DNA of 64,000 bases from contig CAUYUJ010014616.1 in the NCBI GenBank assembly GCA_963575745.1, positions 376,097 to 440,096 on the forward strand, written 5' to 3'. Below the pieces are notes generated by a model. It searched no databases and had not been told where the DNA came from. It saw nothing but the letters and a program-made list of their open reading frames with translations. A program made the translations under genes and the position numbers. Positions 21,875 through 33,168 of the stretch are shown here, one piece after another. The stretch comes from Prorocentrum cordatum. Lineage: Eukaryota > Sar > Dinophyceae > Prorocentrales > Prorocentraceae. Numbering within the stretch: position 1 is the stretch's first letter; each line of letters starts with the position of its first letter.

Positions 21875-23474
21875 CCCAACCATGCGCAATTCCGAATGCC
21901 GCCGTTGTAAGTGTCGTCGTTGGTGGAACACCCGATGGGGCCACGAAACGTTTGAAAGGTGCGCCACATGGAGGTTGAACTGCATGCGGACCCTGCCACT
22001 GGGGCCTTCGGTGGAGCACCCTGTGGGGCCGCGAAACGTGTGAGGGGTGCGCCGAAATGGACGTGGAACTGCATGCGGACCCTGCCATTGGCGCCCTCGG
22101 TGGCGCTCCCTATGGGGCCGCGAAACGTGTGAGGGGTGCGCCGAAATGGAGGTGGAACTGCATGCGGACCCTGCCACTTGGGCCTTAGGCGGGGCTCTCT
22201 ATGGGGCCACGAAACGTGTGATGCCGAAATGGAGGTGGAACTGCATGCGGACCGTGCCACTTGGGCCTTAGGCGGGGCCCCCTATGACGCCACGAAACGT
22301 GTGAGGGGTGCGCCGAAATGGAAGTGGAACAGCATGCGGACCCTGCCACTTAGGCCTTAGGCGGAGCTCCCTATGGGGCCACGAAGCGTGTGAGGGGTGC
22401 GCCGAAATGGAGGTGGAACTGCATGCGGACCCTGCCACTTGGGCCTTCGGTGGAGCTCCCTGGGGCCACGAAGCGTGTGAGGGGTGCGCCGAAATGGAGG
22501 TGGAACCGCATGCGGACCCTGACGCTTGGGCCTTCGGTGGGGCTCCCTATGAGGCCACGAAACGTGTGAGGGGTGCGCCGAAATGGAGGTGGAACCGCAT
22601 GCGGACCTTGACATTTGGGCCTTCGGTGGAGCTCCCTATGGGGCCACGAAACGTGTGAGGGGTGCGCCGAAATGGAGGTGGAACCGCATGCGGACCCTGA
22701 CACTTGGGCCTTCGGTGGAGCTCCCTATGGGGCCACGAAACGTGTGAGGGGTGCGCCGAAATGGAGGTGGAACCGCATGCGGACCCTGACACTTGGGCCT
22801 TCGGTGGAGCTCCCTATGGGGCCACGAAACGTGTGAGGGGTGCGCCGAAATGGAGGTGGAACCGCATGCGGACCCTGACACTTGGGCCTTCGGTGGAGCT
22901 CCCTATGGGGCCACGAAACGTGTGAGGGGTGCGCCGAAATGGAGGTGGAACCGCATGCGGACCCTGACGCTTGGGCCTTCGGAGCTCCCTATGGGCCACG
23001 AAACGTGTGAGGGGTGCGCCGAAATTGGAACGCATGCGGACCCTGACACTTGGCCTTCGGTGGAGCTCCCTATGGGGCCACGAAACGTGTGAGGGGTGCG
23101 CCGAAATGGAGGTGGAACCGCATGCGGACCCTGACACTTGGGCCTTCGGTGGAGCTCCCTATGGGGCCACGGAACGTGTGAGGGGTGCGCCGAAATGGAG
23201 GTGGAACCGCATGCGGACCTTGCCACTGGGGCCTTCGGTGGAGCTCACTATGGGTCCACGAAACGTGTGGCCATGATGGAGACGGCGATGATGATGACGA
23301 CGATGGTGATAAGAACGATGATGATGATGATGCTGATGATGACGGTGACGATGACGATGATGATGATGCTGATGATGAGAGGAGGAGGAGGAGGAGGGGG
23401 AGGAGGAGGAGAGGAGGAGAGACGCGGGGCACCGTCTCTTCAAAACGAGGACCCAACACCACAGGATGGTTGGG
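21875..23474 (+). mobile_element. Satellite-carrying element, copy 1 (CCCAACCAT...ATGGTTGGG ends)
   Basis: Order: CCCAACCAT at 21875-21883 with its conserved flank (TATCCTGGCGAAGG before it); a unique stretch; about 15 copies of an 89-bp satellite; a (GAT)n tract 23275-23378; a GGA tract 23380-23425; a conserved tail (GCACCGTCTCTTCAAAACG, 23431-23449) ending in ATGGTTGGG at 23466-23474. The same parts in the same order occur inverted at 42963-45718. The 9-bp ends are exact inverted repeats, which suggests a non-autonomous element. No coding capacity is recognised. Confidence 0.65.
21945..23262. repeat. 89-bp satellite array, about 15 copies
   Basis: The unit is exactly 89 bp in the central copies, with boxes GTGGAGCTCCCTATGGGGCC, ACGAAACGTGTGAGGGGTGC and GCCGAAATGGAGGTGGAAC, then GCATGCGGACCCTG. 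Copies are almost identical at 22620-22980 and diverge towards both ends, with a short deleted copy near 22980-23040. Long frames through it on both strands come from the repeat. Confidence 0.9.
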
Positions 23475-23859
23475 AAAAAAAACGGGATGCCGAAATGGAT
23501 GGCCTGGTGTTCCTTCGTTTTTTTGGGCAGACAAAAACAATCGAAAAAGGAAATGTCGGCGGGTCTTGCTTTAGGGCGCTTCATGTTCAAAGCTAGCGTT
23601 TCGAATGAGACATCGTCGGAACATTGAATTGTGTTTAAGCTTTTTTTCTGTGGCATTCTTTTGGAACAATCGAGAAGCGATAAGGAAAGCAAGGGAATGC
23701 TAAGGATTGAGATCCATAAACATGGATCCATAACACTGTAAACATGTAAAACATGAAGTACGAGACTGCCATATGGGCTAACAACTGCAAACGTTGCAAC
23801 CTTGGAAACAGCTCGAAGAGACAAATCACAGAGTTCTGATCAAGCAACTATGGCAAGAA
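23475..23859. other. No gene seen
   Basis: AT-richer unique sequence; no coding motif or RNA gene recognised. Confidence 0.5.
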
Positions 23860-24118
23860 GGTAAAGAAAATGAGTCCATAAGTAGAAGTCAAGAACATGG
23901 TGGAAGAAAATTGATCCATAAGAAGATATCAAGAAAATGGGTCTATGGAAAGAGAAATAAGAAAATGGATCCATGAGAAGATTTAAAGAAAAATGGATCT
24001 ATGGAAAGAAAAAGAAGAACATTGATCCATTGAAAGATTTGGGATCCAGTGTGCAGTTTTGGATCCATTGGTGTGTTTTGGATCTCCATTTCCATGGATC
24101 CAAATTTGGGATCTCATG
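23860..24118. repeat. AT-rich degenerate GGATCCAT repeat
   Basis: Imperfect units of roughly 25-35 bp built on AAGAAAATGGATCCAT(A/G)AGAAGAT, then GGATCCA/TTTGGGATC boxes. This is the most AT-rich patch in the window and it stops abruptly at the edge of the GC-rich 24.1-32.9 kb block. Confidence 0.7.
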
Positions 24119-24119
24119 G

Positions 24120-25240
24120 ACCTCTGGGTCTACGTCGCCCTTTGCCCGGGCCTCGTCGGAAGGGAGCTATGCGACGCAGCCCGGAGGGGAGGAGACGGAC
24201 GCTGGATGATCATGCGCGAGGGAGGCTGCCCCGTCCTGGTCGTGAACCGGATTGCCTACGCCATCGCGGGGGGCTTCTGGGGGGGCCGCGACCTGGAACG
24301 GATGGCCAAGTGGTCCCTGGGAGCATCGGACTTCCCGCGGACCACTCGGGGGGAGTTCGAACGGTTCATCCCACATTCGGACCCCACCTACATGGAGAAG
24401 CGTCCCGCATGGACCAAGATCCTCGCCGTCTGGACCGACCAGGCCCACCGGAGCATCGCCACCTTCTGCCTGTTCTACGGCCAAGACCATGAGAAGGAGA
24501 GACGGGACGCCTTGAGGAGGCTGGTGCAGCTCAACCTCGATGACCCCGACCAGTGGACGGAGGGGGGCCTCTTCGCGATCTGGGAGGAGCTCCATTGGGA
24601 CTGGTGGGACGGCATCCGACTGATCGCCCAGCGGGCCCTCCACGACCGCAGAAACCAGAACCCCACCGAGGAGGAGTTCAGGCTCCACCTCTTGGAGGGG
24701 CCGGGAGGCCAGCCGCGATTCCAGATGCCCCTCTCCTTCCAGCTGGACCACCCCAACGGGTTCTTTCGAGCCCGGGTGGTGTCCCGGAAGTCTTGGGGGC
24801 AACGGTCCGCCCTGTCTGCCCTCTCGCGGACGAGCAGAGCAAAGGTGCCACCCCCGCCCCCGGCGGGGCGCGCCGGCCAGGACGACAGCCCGCAGTGCCC
24901 CATCGGCACGGCCCTGGAGGCGGAGGAGCATAAGGCGGCCCTGGCGGGTGTCCCTAAGAACCCGCAGGGCAAGAGGATTTGCACCCCCTTCAATTGCCAC
25001 AGCACGCGCTGGCGGGGGAGCGGCTGCCGGGGCGCCCGCCAGAAGATCAATGATCTGAAGGGCCTCCCCATGGAGACCAGGTTGCTCTTTTTCCGCTTCG
25101 GAGGGTTCCACGAGCTCCCCCTCGCGACGCCCGCAGCGGTGGATGCCCGCAGCGGCTGCACTCCGGAAGGGGCCGAAGCCCCGCCCGAAGACCCGCGGCG
25201 GGCAGAGCGCCAACCGGGGCACGGAGACACCCCGGGGGGC
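24120..25240 (+). CDS. Gag-like reading frame at the start of a GC-rich retroelement-like block
   Basis: Open frame of about 370 residues with ordinary composition, unlike the low-complexity frames elsewhere. Visible features are a Trp/Asp-rich helical region (WEELHWDWWDGIRLIAQRAL), a Pro-rich linker, then KRICTPFNCHSTRWRGSGC, a Cys/His cluster that could be a nucleocapsid-type zinc finger. The reading frame then runs into Pro/Arg-rich sequence and continues best in another frame after the C run at 25229-25246. I read this as the capsid/nucleocapsid part of a retroelement because a protease lies downstream, but no known Gag domain can be confirmed by eye. The frame has no ATG at the AT-rich/GC-rich border. 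Confidence 0.45.
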
Positions 25241-26850
25241 CCCCCCCACCACGGGGAGGGGAGCCCGAGCAGAGCGCCACACAGGCGCCCGCCCCGGGGT
25301 GCTGGCGTGCATTACCTGCCCGCGCCGCACGGTTTGGGACGCGCTCGACTTCGGCCAGTGCCTCCACCCCACGGGGCCCCATGCCCATCTCATGCGGGAG
25401 AAGCTGGGGCTGCAGGAAGGCGAACCGGAGGGAGGGCAGTGCATGCTCCTGAGTACCGCCGCCTCCTCGCTGGGGCGGCAGCACGGCACCCCCCCTCATC
25501 AGGAGGAAGTGCACGCCCTGGCCACCCGCTACCGGGCGGAGCTGCTGGAGGCGGCTGGCGATGCGCCGCCGGCCTCTAGTTCGCCCCTGGACGACGCACT
25601 CCGGGCGGGAGCCGCCGTCCCGCACTCGGGAAGAGACTGCCGAGAGTTTCCCTTGCTGGGAGGCCCCGCCCTCACCAGCGTCGACCTCCACGTGCGCGCG
25701 CTCCAGGACACCTACCTCCGCGAGACGCGGATCCCCAGCCGCGCGAGCGGCGACTCCCCCGACGCCTGGCTGTTCCTCAACCAGGGGCACGCCCTCGCAC
25801 TGGGGCCCACGCCGGAGGCCTTCACCTGGATTCGCTACCGGGACGCGTGGCCCCGCCCGCGCCAAGCAGAGGAGCCCCCGGCCCCAGATGCCGTCGGCAA
25901 AATTCCCCACCCACTCAAACCCGCAGGGGGGGGTGAAGGGCCTTCGGACCCTCAACTCCAGAGGGAAGAAGGCGGCATCGGCGGGGCATCGCCCGGAGCC
26001 GCCATGGACGCCCTGAGCGGCGAGACCGGGGGGAAGGGACCAGACCCGGGGGGGGGGGGGCCCGGCGCACCTGGACGCGTTCAACCGAGCCACGCAGGCG
26101 CTGGAGGTGGCACGGGGCCAGGACATGCTGGACCTCCTGGGGAAGGACGAGAAGCACGGCGCCCAGATCCGCACCCAATGGCACCGCTACGCTCGGAGCG
26201 TCGGGGCGGGGTGGGAGGATGCGGAGTGGAGGAACAGGCGGAAGCACCCCCAGCGGCTGATCGACACGTTCCTGAGTGAGATAAACAGGGGCAAGGTCTA
26301 CCCTCCGCCGGACTCCACCTTCGAGAATGGAGGAATACCGACCAAAGGGGCCCCCACTTTCGGAAAGAGGCCGAAGGGAGAGAAGGGGGGGGCCAAGTGC
26401 GAGGAGGAACAAGAGATGTCCCCACAGGGCGGATTGTCGGAGAGCGAGCGCGAAAAGGCCGCCAGTGGCCGGGGCAGGCTCTCCGGGGATGGGAAACCAG
26501 TCGCCGAAAGCCTCGCCCCACGCTCCCCCACGGAGCGTCGGAGAAGCAGGGGAAATGGGGACACCGCCGAGGCTCGCAGAGGGGAACGCGGGATGGGGGG
26601 GGAGCAGGGCCCCCCGGGACAGCCGCCCGAGCAGGAGGGACGCTGGGGCCTCCGAGTCCCCACGGCGGATCAAGGGGTCCCGCCGTCGCTCGCCCGTCAG
26701 CCCCCGCCGCGACCCGGGCCGAGGAGCGCGCGCCTCACGGGGCCCTCGACCGGAAGAGCACGCGCGCCCCCGGAGCGCGGGGCGGCGGGCATACCCAGAG
26801 GGACCAGACCGAAGGGGAAGGGTGGAGAGTCGTGCCCCTCGTGAGCGCCC
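25241..26850 (+). CDS. Middle section of the GC-rich block, frame-disrupted, function unknown
   Basis: From 25.24 to 26.04 kb one frame gives LACITCPRRTVWDALDFGQC and further non-repetitive protein (YLRETRIPSRASGDSPDAWL). At the G run 26047-26060 it shifts to a second frame, which reads MLDLLGKDEKHGAQIRTQWH and RNRRKHPQRLIDTFLSEINR and ends at a stop at 26842. The remainder is Arg/Pro/Gly-rich. I recognise no domain beyond one possible CxxC. The frame change exactly at a homopolymer could be a mutation, a sequencing error or a slippage site. Confidence 0.35.
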
Positions 26851-27000
26851 CCTGCGCCGGCGAGGAGGGTCGGGGGGCAAAGTTGGACCCTGCCCGCCGC
26901 CGGCGCCGGACCGCGCGGGCGTGCGGCGCGTGTCCACCCCCAGGGGCTCCGTCCGGCAGGAAGTCTCGCGTGGCCCCCGCAAGAGGAGCCCCAGCCCCCC

Positions 27001-29262
27001 GTGGAAGCGGACCGGGGGGGGGAGCCTGGGCTCCGCACGCGGGATTCGCCGCCCCATAGGTCCCGCAGCCCCAGAAGGGCCGAACCTCCCACGGCAGAGC
27101 CGCGTGAGCCCCGCCCTCCTGCCCAGCCGGGTGGCCTCTGGCTATGCCTCGGCTGCAGGAAGAAGGTGGGGGGCTGTCGGAGTCGCTGCGAGAACTGCTC
27201 CGCGCACTTCCTGACCAAGATAAGGGCGTGGTGGTGCCCGCAGTGCCAGAGCGGCCCCAACCCCCCGGGAAGGAGGGATAGCTGCGGTGGCTGCGGCGAG
27301 CCCTGCCACAAGAGGGAATGGCTCCTGGCCGAGGTGGAGCGGATACGGCGGACCAAGAGGGGAGCGGAAGCGTGGGCCAGGTACATCGAGCGGAACCCCG
27401 AGGGGGACCGCGAGGCCGAACCCCAGAAGACCCTCGCCCTGCAGGCCTTCGTCCTGGGTCTCCGACGTGGGACTTCACCCCCACAGGGCCGTCCCACCGG
27501 GAAGGGGAAGAGGCCCGGCACACCCCCGAAAGGAGGAAAGGGGCGTGGGCGGGGGAAAGAGCCATATGGCGGCCGAGGGAAGTCCCGAGGGAAGTCTCGC
27601 TTGGGGAAGGGGAGTGGGTCCACGTCGCGCAAGCGCTGGAAGCACTACGACAACACCCAGCCCCCCCCAGGGGTGCGCCGGTACTACTGGAAAGGCCGCC
27701 CCTGCAAGACGTCGGACTGCAAGTACCGCCACCGCCACCCGCGGGGCCCCCCCGCGCCGGCCCAACCGGAAGACCGCCCGCCCAAGGACGGATCCCCAGA
27801 GCGGGGGAGGAGCGGGAGCCTGGGACGACCCCGGCCCCGGGAGCGGAGCCGGGGCGCCACCTCGGAAAGCCGGGGGAGGGGATCACCCTCCCCAGTCCGG
27901 GCCAAGAAGGGCTCCCCCCCTGCGGCTCGGGACCCACCCGGTGCGGGAGGGGAGGCGAAGCCGGGCGTGGAGGACCTCCCGAGGGTCATCGAGGAGCAGA
28001 GCGTCGGAGGCGGCCAGCGCAAGCGGATCGCCGTCATCCGGCGTCACGTGGAGGCGGCAGGCGGCCAGGTGGGAGGGACCGCGCCCAAACCCCGCGTGCG
28101 GTGCGGCATGGGAGTCATGGAGGTGCCCTGTGTCCACGCGCGGGTGGCCCCCCACGCTCTATTCGTCGGGGCCAACGGGACCTCCCGCTACATCTGCTGC
28201 CACCTCTGCAGGATGGGGGCAGGCGCACACTTGGTGATAGCCAAGAAGCAGACGGAGGAGATTTGGAGGTTCCTGGTGATGCGCCTGATCTTCACCATGG
28301 AGGGGCGCAGGGCGCGGGCCAAGTTTCCAGATCCGTGGAAGACGGGCCTTACGGAGGACCCCTTGCCCCCGCCCCCAGACAGCCGCCTCGTCCGGCTGGT
28401 GGTCGGGGAGGACCGAGACCCTGCCTTGGTCGCCGACCCTCGCGACCCGAGGCGGCCAGTCCAGGCGAGGGAGCGTGCGGGAGCCGGCGCACTCACGCAG
28501 CGGGCACCCGCCTTCCTCGGAGGGCTCTGGCCCGCGGGGCCCCGGGAGGAGGACGAACCCCCGCGGGGCCGCCGAGCGGTCGCGCACCTCGACCGCGCCA
28601 CCCTGCGCGTCCCCGAAGGCGTTCCCGGCCACCTAGACTGGGGCGGCAAGACCTTCCTCACCCTCCTCCGGGAGCACCCCGAGCGGTGCCGCCAGCTCCG
28701 CCGCCGCCGGCAGGAGCCCCGTCTCCACGCGCTGCACAAGTTTCGGGATTGGCTGCGGGAGGAGTCTGCCTCGGGGAACCCCTTTGGAGGGGAACCAGTC
28801 CCTCAGACCCCAGGGGGGGAGGAGACGGAGGACGACCCGGCGGACTTCATCCCGGCCGGGCAGGAGGCCTCAGGATGGACGGTGGAGGGAGCCTCCGAGG
28901 TGCCCCGCGCGCCCCGCCTGGAGCCGAACGTCAACCCGCGACTCTTGGTCGCGGCCGACACCGCCAACGGAGGCATGACGTTCCATGGGTCCGACTTCCG
29001 GGTCAAGTACCTGCAGGCCGCCCGCACCCTCGGACTCGACTTCGCAAGAGGCCTCCGGGTGGACGAGGCGCCCCACCTGTTCCCGGGACTCGGGCAGGGC
29101 AGCGCCCAAGCACGCCGGGTCTGGAACTTCCGCCTGGCGGCGAACGGGAGGGAGTACACCATCCGTTCGGCGGAGCTGATTGGTGCCGACCTCCGGGACA
29201 TGGACCTGACCCTGGGGGTCCCAGACCAGCGGTACCTCGGGATGGACATTCTCCATTCGCAG
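27001..29262 (+). CDS. Zn-finger and retropepsin-like protease section of the retroelement-like block
   Basis: One long frame. After an Arg/Pro-rich start, four CxxC-type knuckles occur between 27140 and 27305 (CLGCRKK, CENCSAH, CPQCQSG, CGGCGEPC). At 27700 lies CKTSDCKYRHRH, a CCCH-like finger, after a GKGRGRG basic stretch. Another Cys group, YICCHLCRMG, is at about 28190. The last 110 residues resemble a retroviral-type aspartic protease: LLVAADTANG (Asp codon 28957; usual motif DTGA), then a conserved hydrophobic middle, then QRYLGMDILHSQGVIDL (29230-29280), matching the LGMD...L segment that ends retropepsins. The Gly of DTGA is replaced by Ala, so activity is uncertain. The frame ends just after the protease and the next one continues in +1. 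Confidence 0.55.
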
Positions 29263-29995
29263 GGAGTTATTGACCTCTGGGAGCTTGGCGCCCGAGGGGC
29301 TGCCGATCGTCCAGAACGCGTCGGGCCACGTCTGCTACACGGCGACCCTGCCTGCCCCCTCGGGGGGCCTGCCTGCTCGCCCCGCACAGTGGGAGGCCTG
29401 GCGGGACCCGACCACGGAGAGCCTGACCCTCTACCCCCCCCACGCGGGCGGAGCCCCCTCGGGGAGGGGGGGCGCTCCCGCGGGCGCGACCGAGGTGGTG
29501 GGGGCCCCTCCCGCGCGCGCTATGAACCCCCTGCATCAGGAGGCCGTGGCGCAGATGCATCGGGACCTGGTGGCTATGGGCCGACCGGAGGCGGCCGCCC
29601 TCCTGCTCAAGCTGATCCTGCAGGGTGAGGGACCGCCCCCTGATGCGGACGTGGAGGATGGGATCGGCGACCCCCGGACCCGCATCCGCGGGAGGCCGAC
29701 CCTGGTCGTCCGGGGGGCGGAGAGGTCCCATGCCAGGACGACGGAGGGGGGGGCGATCCGCAACTTCCAGAGGGGCGGGGAGTGGCACTCCAAGTTCTGG
29801 CACGACTTCGTGCGGCGGTGCGGGAGCAACGACTTCGACCCCGACCGAGCCCTGGACGTTGCCCGCGCCTTCCTGTCCCAGGTGGAGGATTACAGGCCCC
29901 TGGCCGACCAGCTGGACAACGAGGGGTGGGAGGATCTCCACACCCAGGTGCGGGACCACCTCGCGGACTACCCCCCGGACTTCAGGACGAGGTAG
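29263..29995 (+). CDS. Continuation after the protease in a different frame, function unknown
   Basis: Starts where the protease frame runs out (GSLAPEGLPIVQNASGHVCY) and ends at TAG 29993-29995. It contains a helical segment (EAVAQMHRDLVAMGRPEAAALLLKL) and WHSKFWHDFVRRCG. The same frame stays open after the TAG, so 29263-32857 may be one broken frame with a single stop. No reverse transcriptase, integrase or RNase H motif was found. Confidence 0.4.
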
Positions 29996-30019
29996 TACCT
30001 GTGCCAGCAGCCCGCGGAG

Positions 30020-32857
30020 GTGGCCCGGAGGGTCCTGCGCGACTGGCACCCCTCCGACCCCAGTATGACCCGGCACGAAAACTTCGCCAAGTATTACACG
30101 GGCCTAATCAACCGGAAGCGGGAGGAGGTGGGAGAGGAGATCCACCAGGCGGCCTATAATGATTACCTGGCGCGTGTCGCCCCCTCCCGGAGGGAGCCCG
30201 CCGCGTGGGGGGCACTCCGAACCTCCGGGGGAGGGGCCGCGGACCCCGGGCGGAGCGGGGAGGGCCAGGCCCAGGAGCCCCCGCCCGAGCGCACCCGACC
30301 CCCGGGGGGAGCCCCTTCCGGGGCGAGGTCCAGCACGGACGGCCCCCCTCAAGAGGGAGGAGGCCAGGCAAGGGCGCGCCTGACCGAGGAGCCAGCGGAA
30401 GGCTGGGAAGCGGCCCTAGGGGATGGCCGCCCAGGACGCCCAGCCCCCCCGCCCAAAGGCGGGAACCCGAAACCGAGTCCTCCGGAGAGACCCACACCCG
30501 CCCGGGAGGGGGGGAACAGGAGGGGGCTGGGCCCGAGGGCCCGCCAGATCGACCTGCTGCCAGGCGCGCAGGTGATCTACCGCAGCTTGACCTACGGCAA
30601 CTACGTAAACGGGGTCGTGCAGGGAGCGCGGAGCGACAACCCCGACTACTACGACCTGGACGTCAAGCCCTACGCCCACATCGCGCGGATCTACCTCCCC
30701 GCGCCGCCGCCGCGCGAAGAGGGACCCCCGGAAGTGGATGCGCGCGCGACGGTGCCAGGCTGCAGCGTGCGCTGCAGTCCCCCCCCACCATCCCAGGCCC
30801 CCGGCGGGGGAGGGAAGGGGGAGGGAGGCCCGGCAACGAGTGCTCCGGGGAGAGGGGCGCCCAGTGGGCCCGGGGGCGTCCCCCCACCGGCGGGACCCCC
30901 ACCCCCGAAGGAGGGAGGTCGCGGGGCGACCGCAGGGGGTGGTGCGCCAGCCCAGGGCGCGGGGGGCTCAGCTGTGCCACACAAGGCCACCCCAGCGTTC
31001 CCGGCGGCCGGGGCTCCCGCGCCGGGTAGCGGAGGGGGGAGCGCGGCGCCCGCAGCGGGCTCCGGGCCCCAAGGCGCCCCCCCGCCCCCGGCGGAGCCCC
31101 CTCCACTTCGGACCGCATGCGTGATCGCAACCATGCGGGGCCCACCTTCCTCGGTCTTGGCCCTAGTGGAACGCCGCTCAGATGGGCCCCACTCCCTGGT
31201 GCACGGGATCGAGCGGTGCGGGGAGGCGTGGGCCCTGGACGAGCAACTCGGGGTCGCCCTCTTTCCGTCCGCGAATTGCGACACCGTCCCCCACGTCTGG
31301 GAATGCCCACAGCACCCTGCGGAAGAGACCCCTGGGGCTGCTCACCCCTACGCCCGGCGGCTCCACTCCACCCAGGACAGAGCCTACTACTACCACTACC
31401 ATTCGGTACAAGGGAGCCTGCGGCAGTGGAGGGACACGCCGGGCAGGGAGTACGTCCTGGTGTCGGTGGATGACTTCCGGAGGCTGCACTTCCCCGCCGC
31501 CAGCGACCAGCGCATGATCTGGAGGGCCCTGGAGCAGGCGGAGGAAGTGGAGCGAGTCCGGGCGCGTGCCCAGCCGGAGCCCCCGCCGGAGGGAGCGGCG
31601 GGCGCCGCGCCCGCATCCGGGACGGCGGGGGGAGCGGCAGGCGCCGACCCATTCGCCGCCCGGCCCAGCCTCCGGATCGCGCTCCAGGGGATAGCGGGCC
31701 CCCAGCACGTCGAGGAGCGTCACCGTCTCCTCCGGGCGCGCCTCATCACCCTCTTGGGCGTCCTCGACACGCCCGGTGACCGGGAAGCCTGGGGCTGCAC
31801 GCACGAAGACCTTGTGGCCTCCCTGGAGGAGTCGTACTCCGAGGTTCACCTGGTGTTCTTCACGGAGTCGCGGCGCGCCCTCGCGTTCGCCTCCGGGGTC
31901 GGGCCCCCGGATCTCACCCGCAGGCCCGAGGCCGCAAAGAAGCTACTTGAGGAAGGAGATCACGAGGGGGCCCTCCATGCGGCCCTGGGACCTGGGGTGG
32001 TCCCGGTGCAGCGACGGGCGGAGGGGGGCCTCGACCCCGCGCGGGAAGCGGAAGAGCCTCCCCCGGAGGAGCCACCCCCGGCACCCGCAGACCTCGGGAG
32101 CACGCCGGTCGCCCCCGCCCCTGCTGGACCGGCGCAAGGAGAAGCCCAGGACGATTCGGGGGGGTCGGGCGGGAGCGCAAGAGGAGCGTACGAGGAGGAC
32201 CCCGACGAGGACCCTAACGACTGGGTGGCCAGCTGGATCCCGGAAGGGATGGCGGCGGACTGGGTGCGCACCCCCATGCTGCCGACGGGCGGCTACGCTA
32301 TCAAGGCGCCCATCCCCCCAAGCTGGGTGGAGCTGTGGAAGCCTGAGGTCCTGCAGGAGATGGGCCACTTCCCCCCGGAGCTGGCGGCGTGGCTGGGCTC
32401 CACCATTCGGGTCGGGGGGGATGGATGGACCCAGTTGGATGGGTGCCCGCGGAGCCTGGACACCCACCGCGCCCTCCCGCTCAGCTTGGAGGAGGGAGGC
32501 ACGGAGACGGTCTACTACCACCCGAGGCACATGCTGCTGTTCTTCGTGGAGGCGCGGGAGGTCTACAGGCTGATGCACCTGGTCCAGGGCCCAGTCCCCC
32601 AGCACCTCAGGGCGCACCGGGATGAGCAAAAGCTCCGGGCGGCACGCCTCCCCCCCCCGCCGCTTCGGAAGACCGCGGAGCCCGTCGCTGGCGGGGAGGC
32701 GGACGGGGCCGCGGGGGGGCACCCCGCGGGCGCGGAGAGCGGGGGCGGGAGACCCCTCCCAGATCAGGGCGCGGAACCGCCTCAGGACGCACCCGCCGAG
32801 GAGGGGCGGGGAGGCGGGGGCGCGGGGGCGATACTGCAGCTGGAAGAGACGGATTGA
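30020..32857 (+). CDS. Large Pro/Gly-rich protein with a Tudor/SH3-like segment, in the GC-rich block
   Basis: About 945 residues to a TGA at 32857, in frame with the preceding section. The start reads WHPSDPSMTRHENFAKYYTG. A segment near 30550-30700 (LLPGAQVIYRSLTYGNYVNG, then VVQGARSDNPDYYDLDVKP) looks like a Tudor or SH3-type barrel as found in chromatin readers. Long Pro/Ala/Gly linkers separate further ordered pieces, for example YYYHYHSVQGSLRQW (31388-31430, faintly WW-like), SVDDFRRLHFP, and ETVYYHPRHMLLFFVEAREV near the C-terminus. No enzymatic motif is recognised. Base composition is far more GC-rich than genes A-C. Confidence 0.45.
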   Translation: MARRVLRDWHPSDPSMTRHENFAKYYTGLINRKREEVGEEIHQAAYNDYLARVAPSRREPAAWGALRTSGGGAADPGRSGEGQAQEPPPERTRPPGGAPSGARSSTDGPPQEGGGQARARLTEEPAEGWEAALGDGRPGRPAPPPKGGNPKPSPPERPTPAREGGNRRGLGPRARQIDLLPGAQVIYRSLTYGNYVNGVVQGARSDNPDYYDLDVKPYAHIARIYLPAPPPREEGPPEVDARATVPGCSVRCSPPPPSQAPGGGGKGEGGPATSAPGRGAPSGPGGVPPPAGPPPPKEGGRGATAGGGAPAQGAGGSAVPHKATPAFPAAGAPAPGSGGGSAAPAAGSGPQGAPPPPAEPPPLRTACVIATMRGPPSSVLALVERRSDGPHSLVHGIERCGEAWALDEQLGVALFPSANCDTVPHVWECPQHPAEETPGAAHPYARRLHSTQDRAYYYHYHSVQGSLRQWRDTPGREYVLVSVDDFRRLHFPAASDQRMIWRALEQAEEVERVRARAQPEPPPEGAAGAAPASGTAGGAAGADPFAARPSLRIALQGIAGPQHVEERHRLLRARLITLLGVLDTPGDREAWGCTHEDLVASLEESYSEVHLVFFTESRRALAFASGVGPPDLTRRPEAAKKLLEEGDHEGALHAALGPGVVPVQRRAEGGLDPAREAEEPPPEEPPPAPADLGSTPVAPAPAGPAQGEAQDDSGGSGGSARGAYEEDPDEDPNDWVASWIPEGMAADWVRTPMLPTGGYAIKAPIPPSWVELWKPEVLQEMGHFPPELAAWLGSTIRVGGDGWTQLDGCPRSLDTHRALPLSLEEGGTETVYYHPRHMLLFFVEAREVYRLMHLVQGPVPQHLRAHRDEQKLRAARLPPPPLRKTAEPVAGGEADGAAGGHPAGAESGGGRPLPDQGAEPPQDAPAEEGRGGGGAGAILQLEETD

Positions 32858-33168
32858 GCCGGACCCGGCCTTGTGCGGACGTCCGGGAGGCGGGCGGCCC
32901 TCTCCATGAATTCATCGCGGACCCCCCTCCCTCTGGAGGGGTGGCCCCGAGTTTTTGGGCCCCCCCTGCACGCGCGCCGGCCGCCGAGTCATGAACGTGT
33001 TATAAGCGGCTGCACAGGATGCGGGCAGGGTGACCCCTGCGCGGGCGGAGTTGGCCCGCGGCCCCCTTTTTTAATCGTTTCGTGGGACCCCGCCCCCTGC
33101 CTGTGAGCAGTTTGCCCACTGGTGGTCGGCGGTGGCGTAGACTTGAGGGAGCGGCCCGGGACGGGCGT

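Noticed and set aside
21945-23262. CRISPR-like look of regularly spaced repeats
   Set aside because: The whole 89-bp unit is repeated with no variable spacers, and the context is eukaryotic; it is a satellite.
24167-25489. 440-residue open frame on the - strand in the GC-rich block
   Set aside because: High GC suppresses stops in all frames. The + frame has less biased composition, a Cys/His cluster and downstream partners on the same strand.
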